This document shows positions 52,787-60,840 of a stretch of 64,000 nt of DNA, in pieces; the stretch's first letter is position 1; every line of letters begins with the position of its first letter. The DNA lies in the NCBI GenBank assembly GCA_036272595.1, contig DATAYM010000087.1, positions 23,993-87,992 on the forward strand, given 5' to 3'. The position numbers and the translations under genes were made by a program. This DNA comes from Poindextera sp036272595. GTDB taxonomy: Bacteria > Pseudomonadota > Alphaproteobacteria > Caulobacterales > Caulobacteraceae. Below the pieces are notes generated by a model. It was given only the letters and a program-made list of their open reading frames with translations, searched no databases and was not told the origin of the DNA.

Positions 52787-53564
52787 AGGCGGTGAAGAAC
52801 TCCACCGCCAGCGCCTGGGAACGGGCGGCGGCTTCGGGGTTGTAGGCCATGGTGACCAGGCCGCCTTCGCCGCGATTGCCGGCGGGGTCCTGCACCTGGC
52901 GGGCCGCGCCGGGCATGTCGAAGCCGTGGTGGGCCTCGGCCATGGCCTCGGTGCGCACCCTGGCGCGGTCGGCGGCGGAGAGCGAGGCGACCAGGATTTC
53001 GCCGGCCTTGGGGTCGTTGTCGTAGCCGTCCAGGGCGCCGGTGACGATCAGCACCGGGGCATCGACCAGGCCGGCGAGTTCGAAGCCGCGCACCCGGTTG
53101 TACAGGTGGCAGATCGGATAGACCGGCATCAGCGCCGCGAAATGATCCTTGCCGAGGAAGCCGTCGTTGTGCGCCCGGGTCGCCGCCAGCATGGCCGCGA
53201 CGGCGCCGAAGGAGAACCCGATCACGCCGATGCGCGCGGCGTCGACCCTGGGATGCGCCGCCAGCCAGGCGCGGGCGCCGTAGAGGTCGGGCAGGGTCTC
53301 GACCACCGTCCGCGGGCGGCCCTCGGCGCCGCCGGCCAGGCCGCGCGGCGACCATTGGTCGAGCTCCAGGGTCACGAACCCCGCCGCGTTCAGCGGCTCG
53401 GCATAGCCGCCCTCCCGCTCGCTGGGCCCGGCCGAGCCGTGCAGCAGGATCACCGCCGGCGACCGGCCGTCGATCTCGGGGATGCGCAGCCGCGCGGCGA
53501 TGGTCAGCGGCGCCTCGTGCAGCGAAGGGAAGGCGACATAGTGCAGGGTGGTCGGCGTTGTCAT
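52764..53564 (-). CDS. Dienelactone hydrolase-like alpha/beta hydrolase
   Basis: Start at ATG 53564; the open frame further upstream is a shadow of the phosphotransferase gene. The protein is 266 residues. VILLHGSAGPS is the oxyanion region, GFSFGAVAAM the nucleophile elbow (Ser in place of the Cys in the two copies near 31 kb), GALDGYDND the acid and AHHGFDMPG the His. No signal peptide. It sits 8 bp downstream of the phosphotransferase gene on the same strand. Confidence 0.85.
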   Translation of the reverse strand: MTTPTTLHYVAFPSLHEAPLTIAARLRIPEIDGRSPAVILLHGSAGPSEREGGYAEPLNAAGFVTLELDQWSPRGLAGGAEGRPRTVVETLPDLYGARAWLAAHPRVDAARIGVIGFSFGAVAAMLAATRAHNDGFLGKDHFAALMPVYPICHLYNRVRGFELAGLVDAPVLIVTGALDGYDNDPKAGEILVASLSAADRARVRTEAMAEAHHGFDMPGAARQVQDPAGNRGEGGLVTMAYNPEAAARSQALAVEFFTASMPPETA

Positions 53565-53572
53565 CGGGGGCC

Positions 53573-54616
53573 TCAGCGCTTCAGCAGCGACAGCGCCAGT
53601 TCGGCGAGGCCGCGGGTCCCGGAATTGTCGCGGCTGGCGTTTCCCGTGCCGATCCCGTCCAGGTTGCGCTTGAACACCCCCTGGCCGATGGAGGCGAGGC
53701 GGAAGGCGGCGAAGCCGACATAGAAGTTGTAGTCGTCGATGGTCTCCCTCCCGGTGCGGCGGCGATAGGCCGCGACGAAGGCGTCTTCCGTCGGGATGCC
53801 GGAGGTGGCGAAATCGACACCGGTCAGCGTGCCCCAGCTCTCCGAGACCGAATGCCAGAGCAGGCCGCAATAGCCGATGTCGGCGAGCGGATTGCCGAGG
53901 GTGGAGAGCTCCCAGTCGAGCACGGCGATGATGCGCGGCTCGCTCGGATGGAACATGACGTTTTCCAGCCGGTAGTCGCCGTGGGCGATGGTGGTGGTCT
54001 CCTCGGTCGGGGCGCGCTCGGGCAGGATGGCGATCAGCTCTTCCATCGCCTCGATGGGCTCGGTCTCGGCGCCGCGGTACTGCTTGGTCCAGCGGTCGAT
54101 CTGGCGGGCGAAATAGTTGCCCGGCCTGCCGTAGTCGGAGAGCCCGATGGCCGCGTAGTCGACCGCGTGCAGCCGCGCCAGCACCGCGTTCAGCTCGTCA
54201 TAGATCGCCGCGCGTTCGGCCGGCTCCAGGCCGGGCAGCCGCGCGTCGCGGAAGATGCGGCCCTCCAGATAGTCCATGACGTAGAAGGCGGTGCCGATGA
54301 CCGAGTCGTCCATGCACAACGCCCGCATCACCGGCACGGGAAAGCCGATGCCGCCCAGCGCCTTCATCACCCGGTATTCGCGGTCCACCTGGTGGGCGCT
54401 GGCCAGGAGCTGGCCGGGCGGTTTCTTGCGCAGCACATAGCGCCGCTCGCCGGCACCGACGAAGAAGGTCGGGTTGGAGGCGCCGCCCTGGAACTGGCGC
54501 AGGGTCATCGGGCCGTCGAAGCCTTCGACGTTTTCGGAAAGCCATGCCGCCAGCGCGGCTTCGTCCAAACGGTGTTGCGGGCGCACGTCGCCCACGCCTG
54601 TCGGTAGTTCGGCCAT
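53573..54616 (-). CDS. Aminoglycoside phosphotransferase-fold protein, ACAD10/11-like
   Basis: ATG 54616 is chosen because GAAGGG lies about 6 bp upstream; an ATG at 54634 is also in frame. The protein is 347 residues. FQGGASNPTFFV and YVLRKKPPGQLL form the N-lobe with its Lys. IAHGDYRLENVMFHP is the catalytic HGDxxxxN loop, and VLDWELSTLGNPLADIGY supplies the metal Asp. This group is the kinase-like domain of ACAD10/11, which phosphorylates 4-hydroxyacyl-CoA before dehydration. The enoyl-CoA hydratase next to it fits that idea. Confidence 0.86.
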   Translation of the reverse strand: MAELPTGVGDVRPQHRLDEAALAAWLSENVEGFDGPMTLRQFQGGASNPTFFVGAGERRYVLRKKPPGQLLASAHQVDREYRVMKALGGIGFPVPVMRALCMDDSVIGTAFYVMDYLEGRIFRDARLPGLEPAERAAIYDELNAVLARLHAVDYAAIGLSDYGRPGNYFARQIDRWTKQYRGAETEPIEAMEELIAILPERAPTEETTTIAHGDYRLENVMFHPSEPRIIAVLDWELSTLGNPLADIGYCGLLWHSVSESWGTLTGVDFATSGIPTEDAFVAAYRRRTGRETIDDYNFYVGFAAFRLASIGQGVFKRNLDGIGTGNASRDNSGTRGLAELALSLLKR

Positions 54617-54721
54617 TGCCTTCCCTTCGGTCATCGCCCGCCACACTATGCCACGGCCTTGAACCCTGACGGCGGCCTTAGCAAGCTGACCACGGGACAG
54701 GGCAAGAGGAGACGGAATTTC

Positions 54722-55525
54722 ATGCCCGCCATCGCCGCCGAAGACTTCGCCTGCGTGCTCTATGAGGTGCGCGACCACATCTGCACCATCACCCTGAACC
54801 GTCCGGAGCGGCGCAACGCGCTGAACCGGCGCGCCTATGCCGAGATCGAGGCGGCCTTCCGCCATGCCTCCGCCGACCCCGACGTGCGCTGCGTGGTGGT
54901 CACCGGCGCCGATCCGGCCTTCTGTTCCGGCGAGGACATCAAGGAGATGATGACCGGCGAGGCGCGCGAGCCGGCCGCCCCGCGGGTGCGCTTCGAACCG
55001 ACCCCGGCGGCGATGGCGGCGATCGAATGCGACAAGCCGATGATCGCGGCGGTGAACGGGCCGGCGGTCGGCTGGGGCATGGAGCTGGCCCTCTATGCCG
55101 ACCTGCGGGTCGCCTCGGAAAAGGCGGTGTTCGCCGAGCTGTTCATCAAGCGCGGCCTGGTCTGCGACGTTGGCGGCTTCTGGAAGCTGCCGTCCATCGT
55201 CGGGCCGGAAAAGGCCGCCGAGCTGCTGTTCACCGGCGATTCGATCGACGCCGCCGAGGCGGGCCGCATCGGCCTGGTCGGCCGGGTGGTCCCGCACGGG
55301 GAACTGATGGCGACGGCGCGGGGCCTGGCCGCGCGCATCGCCGCCAACGCGCCGCTGGCGCTGACCGCGATGAAGGCCGGCCTGCGCCGCAACGCCGCCG
55401 GCGACCCGCGCGAGATCGGGGCCTGGGCGATCGAGACCATCCACCGCCTGTTCGCCACCGAGGACCACCGCGAGGGCGTCCGCAGCTTCACCGAAAAGCG
55501 CGCGCCGGTGTTCACCGGACGCTAG
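54722..55525 (+). CDS. Enoyl-CoA hydratase/isomerase family protein
   Basis: ATG 54722 is favoured by GAGGAG upstream; the frame runs from a TTG at 54659. The protein is 267 residues. ICTITLNRPERRNALN begins the crotonase core, PAFCSGEDIKEM carries the first oxyanion backbone, and AAVNGPAVGWGMELALYADL the second. The catalytic Glu positions near GLVCDVG are partly changed. It probably hydrates or isomerises an acyl-CoA. It is divergent from the phosphotransferase gene, with a promoter gap of about 100 bp. Confidence 0.88.
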   Translation: MPAIAAEDFACVLYEVRDHICTITLNRPERRNALNRRAYAEIEAAFRHASADPDVRCVVVTGADPAFCSGEDIKEMMTGEAREPAAPRVRFEPTPAAMAAIECDKPMIAAVNGPAVGWGMELALYADLRVASEKAVFAELFIKRGLVCDVGGFWKLPSIVGPEKAAELLFTGDSIDAAEAGRIGLVGRVVPHGELMATARGLAARIAANAPLALTAMKAGLRRNAAGDPREIGAWAIETIHRLFATEDHREGVRSFTEKRAPVFTGR

Positions 55526-56112
55526 CCGACCTTCGGCCTGGCGCGGTCACCCTGGGTGACAGTCGACTTTTCAGCGGATGCGGCGAAGTATTCGTCCGCC
55601 AGCAAGGCGTAGAAGTACTCGTCCCACCACTCGCCGCTCTCCTGGTAGAGCGCCTGCCGGAAATGGGCTTCGCGCCGCATGCCCAGCTTCTCCATCACGC
55701 GCCACGACGCCACGTTTTCAGGCTGACAGGTCGCGACCATCCGCCGGCGACCAAGGCCGCTGAACGCGAAGTCCATCAGCGCGCGGGCGGCTTCGGTCGC
55801 GTAGCCGCGGCCCTGGCGGTCGGTGGCGATGGCCCAGCCGATTTCGTGCGTGGCGCGGACGAACCACGCATGGAAAACCATGTGGCCGACGAGCTGACCT
55901 GACTCGCGCTCGACGACCGCGACCGCCTTGGCGGACCGCCCCGCGTTCTTCCGGGCGAAAGCCTGGGTCTGCGCCTCGTCCAATGACCCTTCGGGCAGCC
56001 AGCGGGTGACGGTCGGGTCCGACATGTATCGGTGGATCGCCGGCCAGTCCGCCAGCGTCATCGGCCGCAGCACCAGGCGCGGCGTCTGCAGGAGCGTGAA
56101 TGTCTTCGCCAC
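55522..56112 (-). CDS. GNAT N-acetyltransferase, RimJ/RimL-like
   Basis: Start placed at the GTG at 56112, which yields the family N-terminus (AKTFTLLQTPRLVLRPMTLA). The longer open frame overlaps the divergent SDR gene and looks non-coding. The protein is 196 residues. HEIGWAIATDRQGRGYATEA contains the acetyl-CoA loop, and NVASWRVMEKLGMRREAHF is the C-terminal motif. The target is unknown. It overlaps the enoyl-CoA hydratase stop by 4 bp, tail to tail. Confidence 0.84.
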   Translation of the reverse strand: MAKTFTLLQTPRLVLRPMTLADWPAIHRYMSDPTVTRWLPEGSLDEAQTQAFARKNAGRSAKAVAVVERESGQLVGHMVFHAWFVRATHEIGWAIATDRQGRGYATEAARALMDFAFSGLGRRRMVATCQPENVASWRVMEKLGMRREAHFRQALYQESGEWWDEYFYALLADEYFAASAEKSTVTQGDRARPKVG

Positions 56113-56290
56113 GGCCGGTTCTTGAGCCAACAGATCCGAGCAACGCCTACCCGAGGCGGTGACCCCGCACAACGAAGCGATCGCCCAGCGTGTATGGGCG
56201 CACGCCATGGACCGGACGCTAGCGCTTGCCGGCACCGGCGCCCGACCGCTAACGTTCCGGCATAAATTCAAAACGATTGGAGGAACGGCC

Positions 56291-57211
56291 ATGGGTCTGC
56301 TCGATGGGAAGGTTGTGCTGGTCACCGGCGGCGGGCGCGGGATCGGCCGGGAGACGGCGATCCTCGCCGCGCAGCAGGGCGCCAAGGTGGTGGTCAACGA
56401 CCTGGGCGCCGGCGTTCACGGCGAAGGCGCCGACCAAGGCCCGGCGCAGGAGGTGGTCGACATCATCAAGGCCGCCGGCGGCGAGGCGGTGGCCAATACC
56501 GAGAGCGTCACCGACCTGCACGCGGTCGGCCGCATGGTGCAGCAGGCCATGGACATCTACGGCGCGCTGCACGCCGTCTCCAACCCGGCCGGCATCCTGC
56601 GCGACCGCATGGCCCACAACATGACCGAGGACGAGTGGGATGCGATCATGACCGTGCACCTGCGCGGCCACTTCAACGTCGTGCGCGCCACCATCAACCA
56701 CTTCCGGACCCAACAGGACGGCGTCTACGTCATGTGGAGCTCAAGCTCCGGGCTGATCGGCAATGTCGGCCAGGCCAACTACGGCGCGGCCAAGATGGGC
56801 ATCGCCGCCTTCTCGCGGATCATCGCCATGGAGGGGGCGCGCAACAATGTGCGCTCCAACGCCGTCGCGCCGGGCGCGGCGACGCGGATGACCGACTCGG
56901 TGCCGCGCGACGAGGAGACGGCCAAGCGCCGCGAGGCCATGCGCGAGGTGCAGAGCCCGGTGCGGCCGGCGGAGCTGACCGTGGCGCTGATGTCCGATGC
57001 GGCCAAGTCCATCTCGGGACAGATTTTCGGCGCCGGCGGCTACAACCTGTCGGTCTATTCGCAGCCGCGGCCGATCAACACCTATGCGCGCGAGGGCGGC
57101 TGGGACGCCGCCGGCATCGTCGCCGACTTCTTCCCCCTGGCCGAAAAGGACTTCACCCCGCTGGGCCGCACCGCGCCGGCGCCGGCGATCCCGGTTCCGG
57201 CGAAGGCTTAG
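56291..57211 (+). CDS. SDR resembling the dehydrogenase domain of MFE-2 (second copy)
   Basis: ATG 56291 follows a GGAGG site; the frame is open from 56159 without support. The protein is 306 residues. TGGGRGIG (12-19) is the cofactor loop, NDLGAG predicts NAD, and Y164/K168 in YGAAKMG are catalytic. NPAG (98-101) replaces NNAG, as in the copy at 16.6-17.5 kb. The two are clear paralogues throughout. The neighbouring enoyl-CoA hydratase supports a role in CoA-thioester oxidation. An inverted palindromic repeat pair follows the stop. Confidence 0.87.
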   Translation: MGLLDGKVVLVTGGGRGIGRETAILAAQQGAKVVVNDLGAGVHGEGADQGPAQEVVDIIKAAGGEAVANTESVTDLHAVGRMVQQAMDIYGALHAVSNPAGILRDRMAHNMTEDEWDAIMTVHLRGHFNVVRATINHFRTQQDGVYVMWSSSSGLIGNVGQANYGAAKMGIAAFSRIIAMEGARNNVRSNAVAPGAATRMTDSVPRDEETAKRREAMREVQSPVRPAELTVALMSDAAKSISGQIFGAGGYNLSVYSQPRPINTYAREGGWDAAGIVADFFPLAEKDFTPLGRTAPAPAIPVPAKA

Positions 57212-57225
57212 AGCGGCGCCTCCCG

Positions 57226-57275
57226 ATCCTCCCCCGGCGGGGGAGGGGGACCATGCGAAGCATGGTGGAGGGGGC
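57226..57275 (+). repeat. Palindromic intergenic repeat, left copy
   Basis: Begins ATCCTCCCCC, continues with the short palindrome CATGCGAAGCATG flanked by GGGGGACC and GGTGGAGGGGG. It is inverted relative to a second copy at 57340-57390. Both contain a small hairpin head and purine/pyrimidine-rich arms, the layout of a REP-like dispersed element. Confidence 0.75.
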
Positions 57276-57339
57276 CTGCCGCGTCTCGGCGCTGAAAGTC
57301 GGTTTCGGATCTGCTTGAAACGGGCGCTGGCGGCGTCGC

Positions 57340-57390
57340 ACCCCCTCCACCGCACTTCGTGCGGTCCCCCTCCCCCAACTGGGGAGGATT
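57340..57390 (-). repeat. Palindromic intergenic repeat, right copy
   Basis: On the reverse strand this copy reads AATCCTCCCC, then GGGGGAGGGGGACC, a hairpin head CCGCACGAAGTGCGG in place of CATGCGAAGCATG, and GTGGAGGGGG. The head sequence differs between the copies but stays palindromic, so the hairpin is conserved by compensatory change. Together the copies can pair into a long cruciform between the SDR gene and the convergent folB. Confidence 0.75.
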
Positions 57391-57410
57391 CAAGGGGATG
57401 ACGGATATTA

Positions 57411-57800
57411 TTAGCGGTCCCCCTGTCCGACCACGATCTCGACACCCCCGGCGGCGGCGTCGGGGGCGAGGGCTTCGGGTTTTTCGATGCGGACCCGGGC
57501 GCTGAGCACCTTGGGGTCGTCCAGGCAGTCGCGCGCCAGGCGTTCGGCGAAGGTCTCCACCAGCCTGAAATGGCCGGTCTCAGCCAGCGCCTGGGCCTTG
57601 GCGGCGAGGGCGGCGTAGCTGACCGTGTCGGCGATGTGCTCGCAGGAGGCGGGCGCCAGGTCGAGCTCGATGTCGGCGATCAGCGGCTGGCGGCGGCCGT
57701 ATTCGTGGTCGTAGACGCCGACCTCCACCGAGAGGATCAGTCCACGGACGAAGACCTTCAGCACCTCAACGCTCACGGGACGCTCATCGGGGACGCTCAT
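57411..57800 (-). CDS. folB: Dihydroneopterin aldolase
   Basis: ATG 57800 is chosen because it overlaps the stop of the upstream SDR (ATGA); the open frame before it is that gene's shadow. The protein is 129 residues. VFVRGLILSVEVGVYDHEYGRRQPLI is partly visible as the FolB N-terminal signature, with the conserved Glu and Tyr. SYAALAAKAQALAETGHFRLVETFAERLA and VRIEKPEAL complete the family pattern. It converts dihydroneopterin to 6-hydroxymethyldihydropterin in folate synthesis. Confidence 0.92.
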   Translation of the reverse strand: MSVPDERPVSVEVLKVFVRGLILSVEVGVYDHEYGRRQPLIADIELDLAPASCEHIADTVSYAALAAKAQALAETGHFRLVETFAERLARDCLDDPKVLSARVRIEKPEALAPDAAAGGVEIVVGQGDR

Positions 57801-58546
57801 GGTCCGACCACGTCCGGCGTGCGCCAGGCCAGGTGCTGGCCGCCGTCGACGGCGATCAGCTGGCCGGTGACCGAGGCCGCGTCGATCAGATAGGCCAGGG
57901 CCTGGGCGATCTCGCCGGGCGTGATGCGCTGCGCCAGCGGGATATTGCCGGCCTCGGCGGCGAATTCCTCGGCGCTCTGGTAGACCGAGGGCAGGGTGGG
58001 GCCGGGGCCGATGCCGTTGACGCGGATGTTCGGCGCCAGCGCCTGGGCCATCATCGCGGTGGCGCTCCACAGGCCCGCCTTGGACAGCGCATAGCTGAAG
58101 AACCGCGGCGTCGGCCGCAGCACCCGCTGGTCGATGATGTTGACGATCAGCGCGCCGGCCGGCGCCTGTTTCGCGAAGGCCTGGGACAGCAGCACCGGCG
58201 CGCGGAAATTGGCGGCCATGTGCGCGTCCCAGGAGGCGGGCGTCAGGGTCTCGAGCCGGTCGTCCTCGAACAGCGAGGCGTTGTTGACCAGAAGGCTCAA
58301 GGGGCCGATCGCGGCTCTGGCCTCGTCGATCAGCGCCGGCAGGGCGGCCTCGTCGTCCAGGTCGGCGGCCAGGGCGTGGGCGTGGCCGCCCATGGCCTCG
58401 ATCTCGCCGCAGACGTTTTCGGCGTCCTCGGCCGAATGGTGATGATGGACGACGACGCTGTAGCCGGCGTTGGCCGCCTCCAGCGCCAGCTCACGGCCGA
58501 TGCGCCGGGCCGCGCCGGTGACCAGCGCGCCGCCTCGGCCCGCCAT
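57797..58546 (-). CDS. SDR, pteridine reductase/FolM-like
   Basis: Start at ATG 58546 (MAGRGGALVTGAARR); the upstream frame is shadow. The protein is 249 residues. TGAARRIGRELAL is the nucleotide loop in the form typical of pteridine reductases (TGAAxRIG with a basic residue), VVHHHHSAEDAE follows the second strand, VNNAS is present, and YALSKAG has the catalytic Tyr and Lys. PTR1/FolM enzymes reduce dihydro- to tetrahydropterins. The overlap with folB supports a pterin substrate. Confidence 0.85.
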   Translation of the reverse strand: MAGRGGALVTGAARRIGRELALEAANAGYSVVVHHHHSAEDAENVCGEIEAMGGHAHALAADLDDEAALPALIDEARAAIGPLSLLVNNASLFEDDRLETLTPASWDAHMAANFRAPVLLSQAFAKQAPAGALIVNIIDQRVLRPTPRFFSYALSKAGLWSATAMMAQALAPNIRVNGIGPGPTLPSVYQSAEEFAAEAGNIPLAQRITPGEIAQALAYLIDAASVTGQLIAVDGGQHLAWRTPDVVGP

Positions 58547-58551
58547 GGACG

Positions 58552-58632
58552 TCAGTCGACCCGGCCGAACTCGAGCCGGTTCAGCACCGCCATGGCGGCA
58601 ATGAAGACGATGATCATGCAGATCGCGGACAT
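58552..58632 (-). CDS. 26-residue membrane microprotein
   Basis: ATG 58632 to TGA 58552 encodes MSAICMIIVFIAAMAVLNRL followed by EFGRVD. GGAGG lies 7 bp upstream of the ATG, an excellent ribosome site for so short a frame. The product is one transmembrane helix with a short charged C-terminus ending in an FGR(V/I)D motif, which I recall from small uncharacterised proteins in related genomes. It ends 5 bp before the pteridine-reductase-like SDR start, so the two are one operon with folB. The function is unknown. Confidence 0.65.
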   Translation of the reverse strand: MSAICMIIVFIAAMAVLNRLEFGRVD

Positions 58633-58714
58633 GGAACGGCCTCCGGTGCTCAGCGTGCGCTTTACCCACCCGCGCCGATGACCGCAAGCCGGGGCCGGGC
58701 TAGGCTGGCGCGCG

Positions 58715-59185
58715 ATGTCCCTGCCTACGCGATTCGAGCCGCTGATCCGGCCGTTGTTCCAAACCTACGCCCGCACCCGGCGCGGGATGACCCTCGGCGT
58801 GCGCGGCATGGTGCTGGACGGCGATGGCCGGGTGCTCCTAGTGCGCCACACCTATGTGAAGGGCTGGCACATGCCCGGCGGCGGGGTCGAGCGCGGCGAG
58901 ACGGCCGAGACGGCCATGGCGCGCGAGCTGGTCGAGGAGGCCGGGGTGAGGCTGACCGCGCCGCCGGTGCTGGTCTCGATCCACAGCGCCGACGCCACGT
59001 TCAGGGGCGACCACATCCTGCTCTACCGCATCGAGGCCTGGACGCCTTGTCCGCCTACCTCGCGCGGCGAGATCGCCGAGATCGGCTGGTTCGCCGCCGA
59101 CGCCCTGCCGGACGGGACCACCGACGGCACCCGCGGACGCATCGCCGAGGCCCTCGCCGGCGCGCCGCGACAGCCATTGTGGTGA
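58715..59185 (+). CDS. Nudix hydrolase
   Basis: A 156-residue protein. The Nudix box runs from GGGVERGETAE to ELVEEAGV with the catalytic REUxEE-type glutamates. VLLVRHTYVKGWHMPGGG is the upstream strand. The substrate is not predictable from sequence; ADP-ribose, dGTP-like or other nucleoside diphosphate derivatives are typical. It diverges from the microprotein/SDR/folB operon, with a gap of about 80 bp. Confidence 0.88.
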   Translation: MSLPTRFEPLIRPLFQTYARTRRGMTLGVRGMVLDGDGRVLLVRHTYVKGWHMPGGGVERGETAETAMARELVEEAGVRLTAPPVLVSIHSADATFRGDHILLYRIEAWTPCPPTSRGEIAEIGWFAADALPDGTTDGTRGRIAEALAGAPRQPLW

Positions 59186-59309
59186 GGCGAAAACCGGGGA
59201 ATTTCCGTCTGCCCCTTCCAGAATGAACTGCGATCACTAATATGCCGGCCGAAGTGGCCCGGCCGATCAAGGACCCGTGGCTGGTGGGATGACGCCCAAG
59301 GAGGATGGC

Positions 59310-60755
59310 ATGCGCGAGTACATGAAGTTCTACATCGACGGACAATGGGTCGATCCGGTGACGCCCAAGTCGATCGACGTGATCAACCCGGCCACCGAGG
59401 ACGTCGCCGGCCACATCTCCGGAGGCTCCGCCGCCGACGTGGACAAGGCGGTCAAGGCCGCCCGCAAGGCGTTCGAGACCTTTTCCCGCACCAGCCGCGA
59501 GGAGCGCATCGACCTTCTGCAGCGCATCCTGGCCGAGTACCAGAAGCGTTTCGGCGATATCGCCAACGCCATCACCGAGGAAATGGGCGCGCCGGCCAGC
59601 CTGGCGCAACGGGCCCAGGCCGCCATCGGCATCGGCCACCTGTCGACCGGCATCGAGGTGTTGAAGAACTTCAAGTTCGATGAGGACCGCGGCACGACGC
59701 GGATCGTCAAGGAGCCGATCGGGGTCTGCGGCATGATCACCCCGTGGAACTGGCCGATCAACCAGATCGCCTGCAAGGTGGTCCCGGCGCTGGCCACGGG
59801 CTGCACCATGGTGCTGAAGCCGTCGGAAGAGGCGCCGTTCTCCGCCTATCTGTGGACCGAAGTGCTGCACGCCGCCGGCGTGCCGGCCGGCGTGTTCAAC
59901 ATGATCAACGGCACCGGCCCCGACGTCGGCGCCGCGATCTCGAGCCATCCGGACATCGACATGGTCTCGTTCACCGGCTCGACCCGCGCCGGCATCGAGG
60001 TGGCCAAGGCCGCCGCCCCGACCGTCAAGCGGGTGGCGCAGGAACTGGGCGGCAAGAGCCCGAACATCATCATGGACGACGCCGACATGAAGAGCGCCGT
60101 CGCCCGCGGCGTCGGCTCGGTGATGAACAACTCCGGCCAGTCCTGCAACGCCCCGACCCGCATGCTGGTCCCGGGCAAGAAGATGGATGAAGCCATCGTC
60201 ATCGCCCGTGGCGCGGCCGAAAGCGTCACCGTCGGCGATCCGAACGGCAATTCCCGCATGGGTCCGGTGGTGTCCGAGGTCCAGTGGAACAAGATCCAGG
60301 CCTTGATCAAGAAGGGCATCGAGGAAGGCGCGACCCTGGTCACCGGCGGCCCGGGCCGTCCCGAAGGCCTCGACAAGGGCTATTATGTGAAGCCCACCGT
60401 GTTCGCCAATGTCACCAACGACATGACCATCGCCAAGGAAGAGATCTTTGGCCCGGTGGTGTCGATCCTGGGCTATGACACGGTCGAGCAGGCCGTCGAG
60501 ATCGGCAACGACACCGAATACGGCCTCGCCGCCTATATCAGCGGCACGGACCAGGACAAGATCCACAAGGTCGCCGCGCAGTTGCGCGCTGGTCAGGTCA
60601 GCATCAATGGCGGCGGCGGGGACCTTATGGCCCCCTTCGGCGGCTACAAGATGAGCGGCAACGGCCGCGAATGGGGCGATCACGCCTTCGCCGAGTTCCT
60701 CGAAACCAAGGCGATGCTGGGCTATAGCCCGCCGCCGGCTCAAGCCGCCGAATAG
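59310..60755 (+). CDS. NAD(P)-dependent aldehyde dehydrogenase
   Basis: ATG 59310 is chosen for the AAGGAGG site 5 bp upstream; a GTG at 59277 and an ATG at 59289 are in frame. The protein is 481 residues. ITPWNWPINQIACKVVPAL is the substrate/cofactor entrance, FTGSTRAGIEVAKAAAPTVK binds the cofactor, E in QELGGKSPNII is the general base and C in NNSGQSCNAPTRM the nucleophile. It oxidises an aldehyde to an acid. A strong terminator follows. Confidence 0.93.
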   Translation: MREYMKFYIDGQWVDPVTPKSIDVINPATEDVAGHISGGSAADVDKAVKAARKAFETFSRTSREERIDLLQRILAEYQKRFGDIANAITEEMGAPASLAQRAQAAIGIGHLSTGIEVLKNFKFDEDRGTTRIVKEPIGVCGMITPWNWPINQIACKVVPALATGCTMVLKPSEEAPFSAYLWTEVLHAAGVPAGVFNMINGTGPDVGAAISSHPDIDMVSFTGSTRAGIEVAKAAAPTVKRVAQELGGKSPNIIMDDADMKSAVARGVGSVMNNSGQSCNAPTRMLVPGKKMDEAIVIARGAAESVTVGDPNGNSRMGPVVSEVQWNKIQALIKKGIEEGATLVTGGPGRPEGLDKGYYVKPTVFANVTNDMTIAKEEIFGPVVSILGYDTVEQAVEIGNDTEYGLAAYISGTDQDKIHKVAAQLRAGQVSINGGGGDLMAPFGGYKMSGNGREWGDHAFAEFLETKAMLGYSPPPAQAAE

Positions 60756-60782
60756 GGCGCGTCTGAGCTTTTGGATAATCGA

Positions 60783-60818
60783 ACGGCCGGCCCTTCCCAG
60801 GGCCGGCCGTTTTTCTTT
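60783..60818 (+). terminator. Rho-independent terminator after aldehyde dehydrogenase
   Basis: ACGGCCGGCCCT and AGGGCCGGCCGT form a perfect 12-bp stem around TCCC and are followed directly by TTTTCTTT. Convergent nhaA ends 23 bp further on, so it may also limit antisense transcription. Confidence 0.9.
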
Positions 60819-60840
60819 GGACCGCGGCGAGCGCCGTGCG

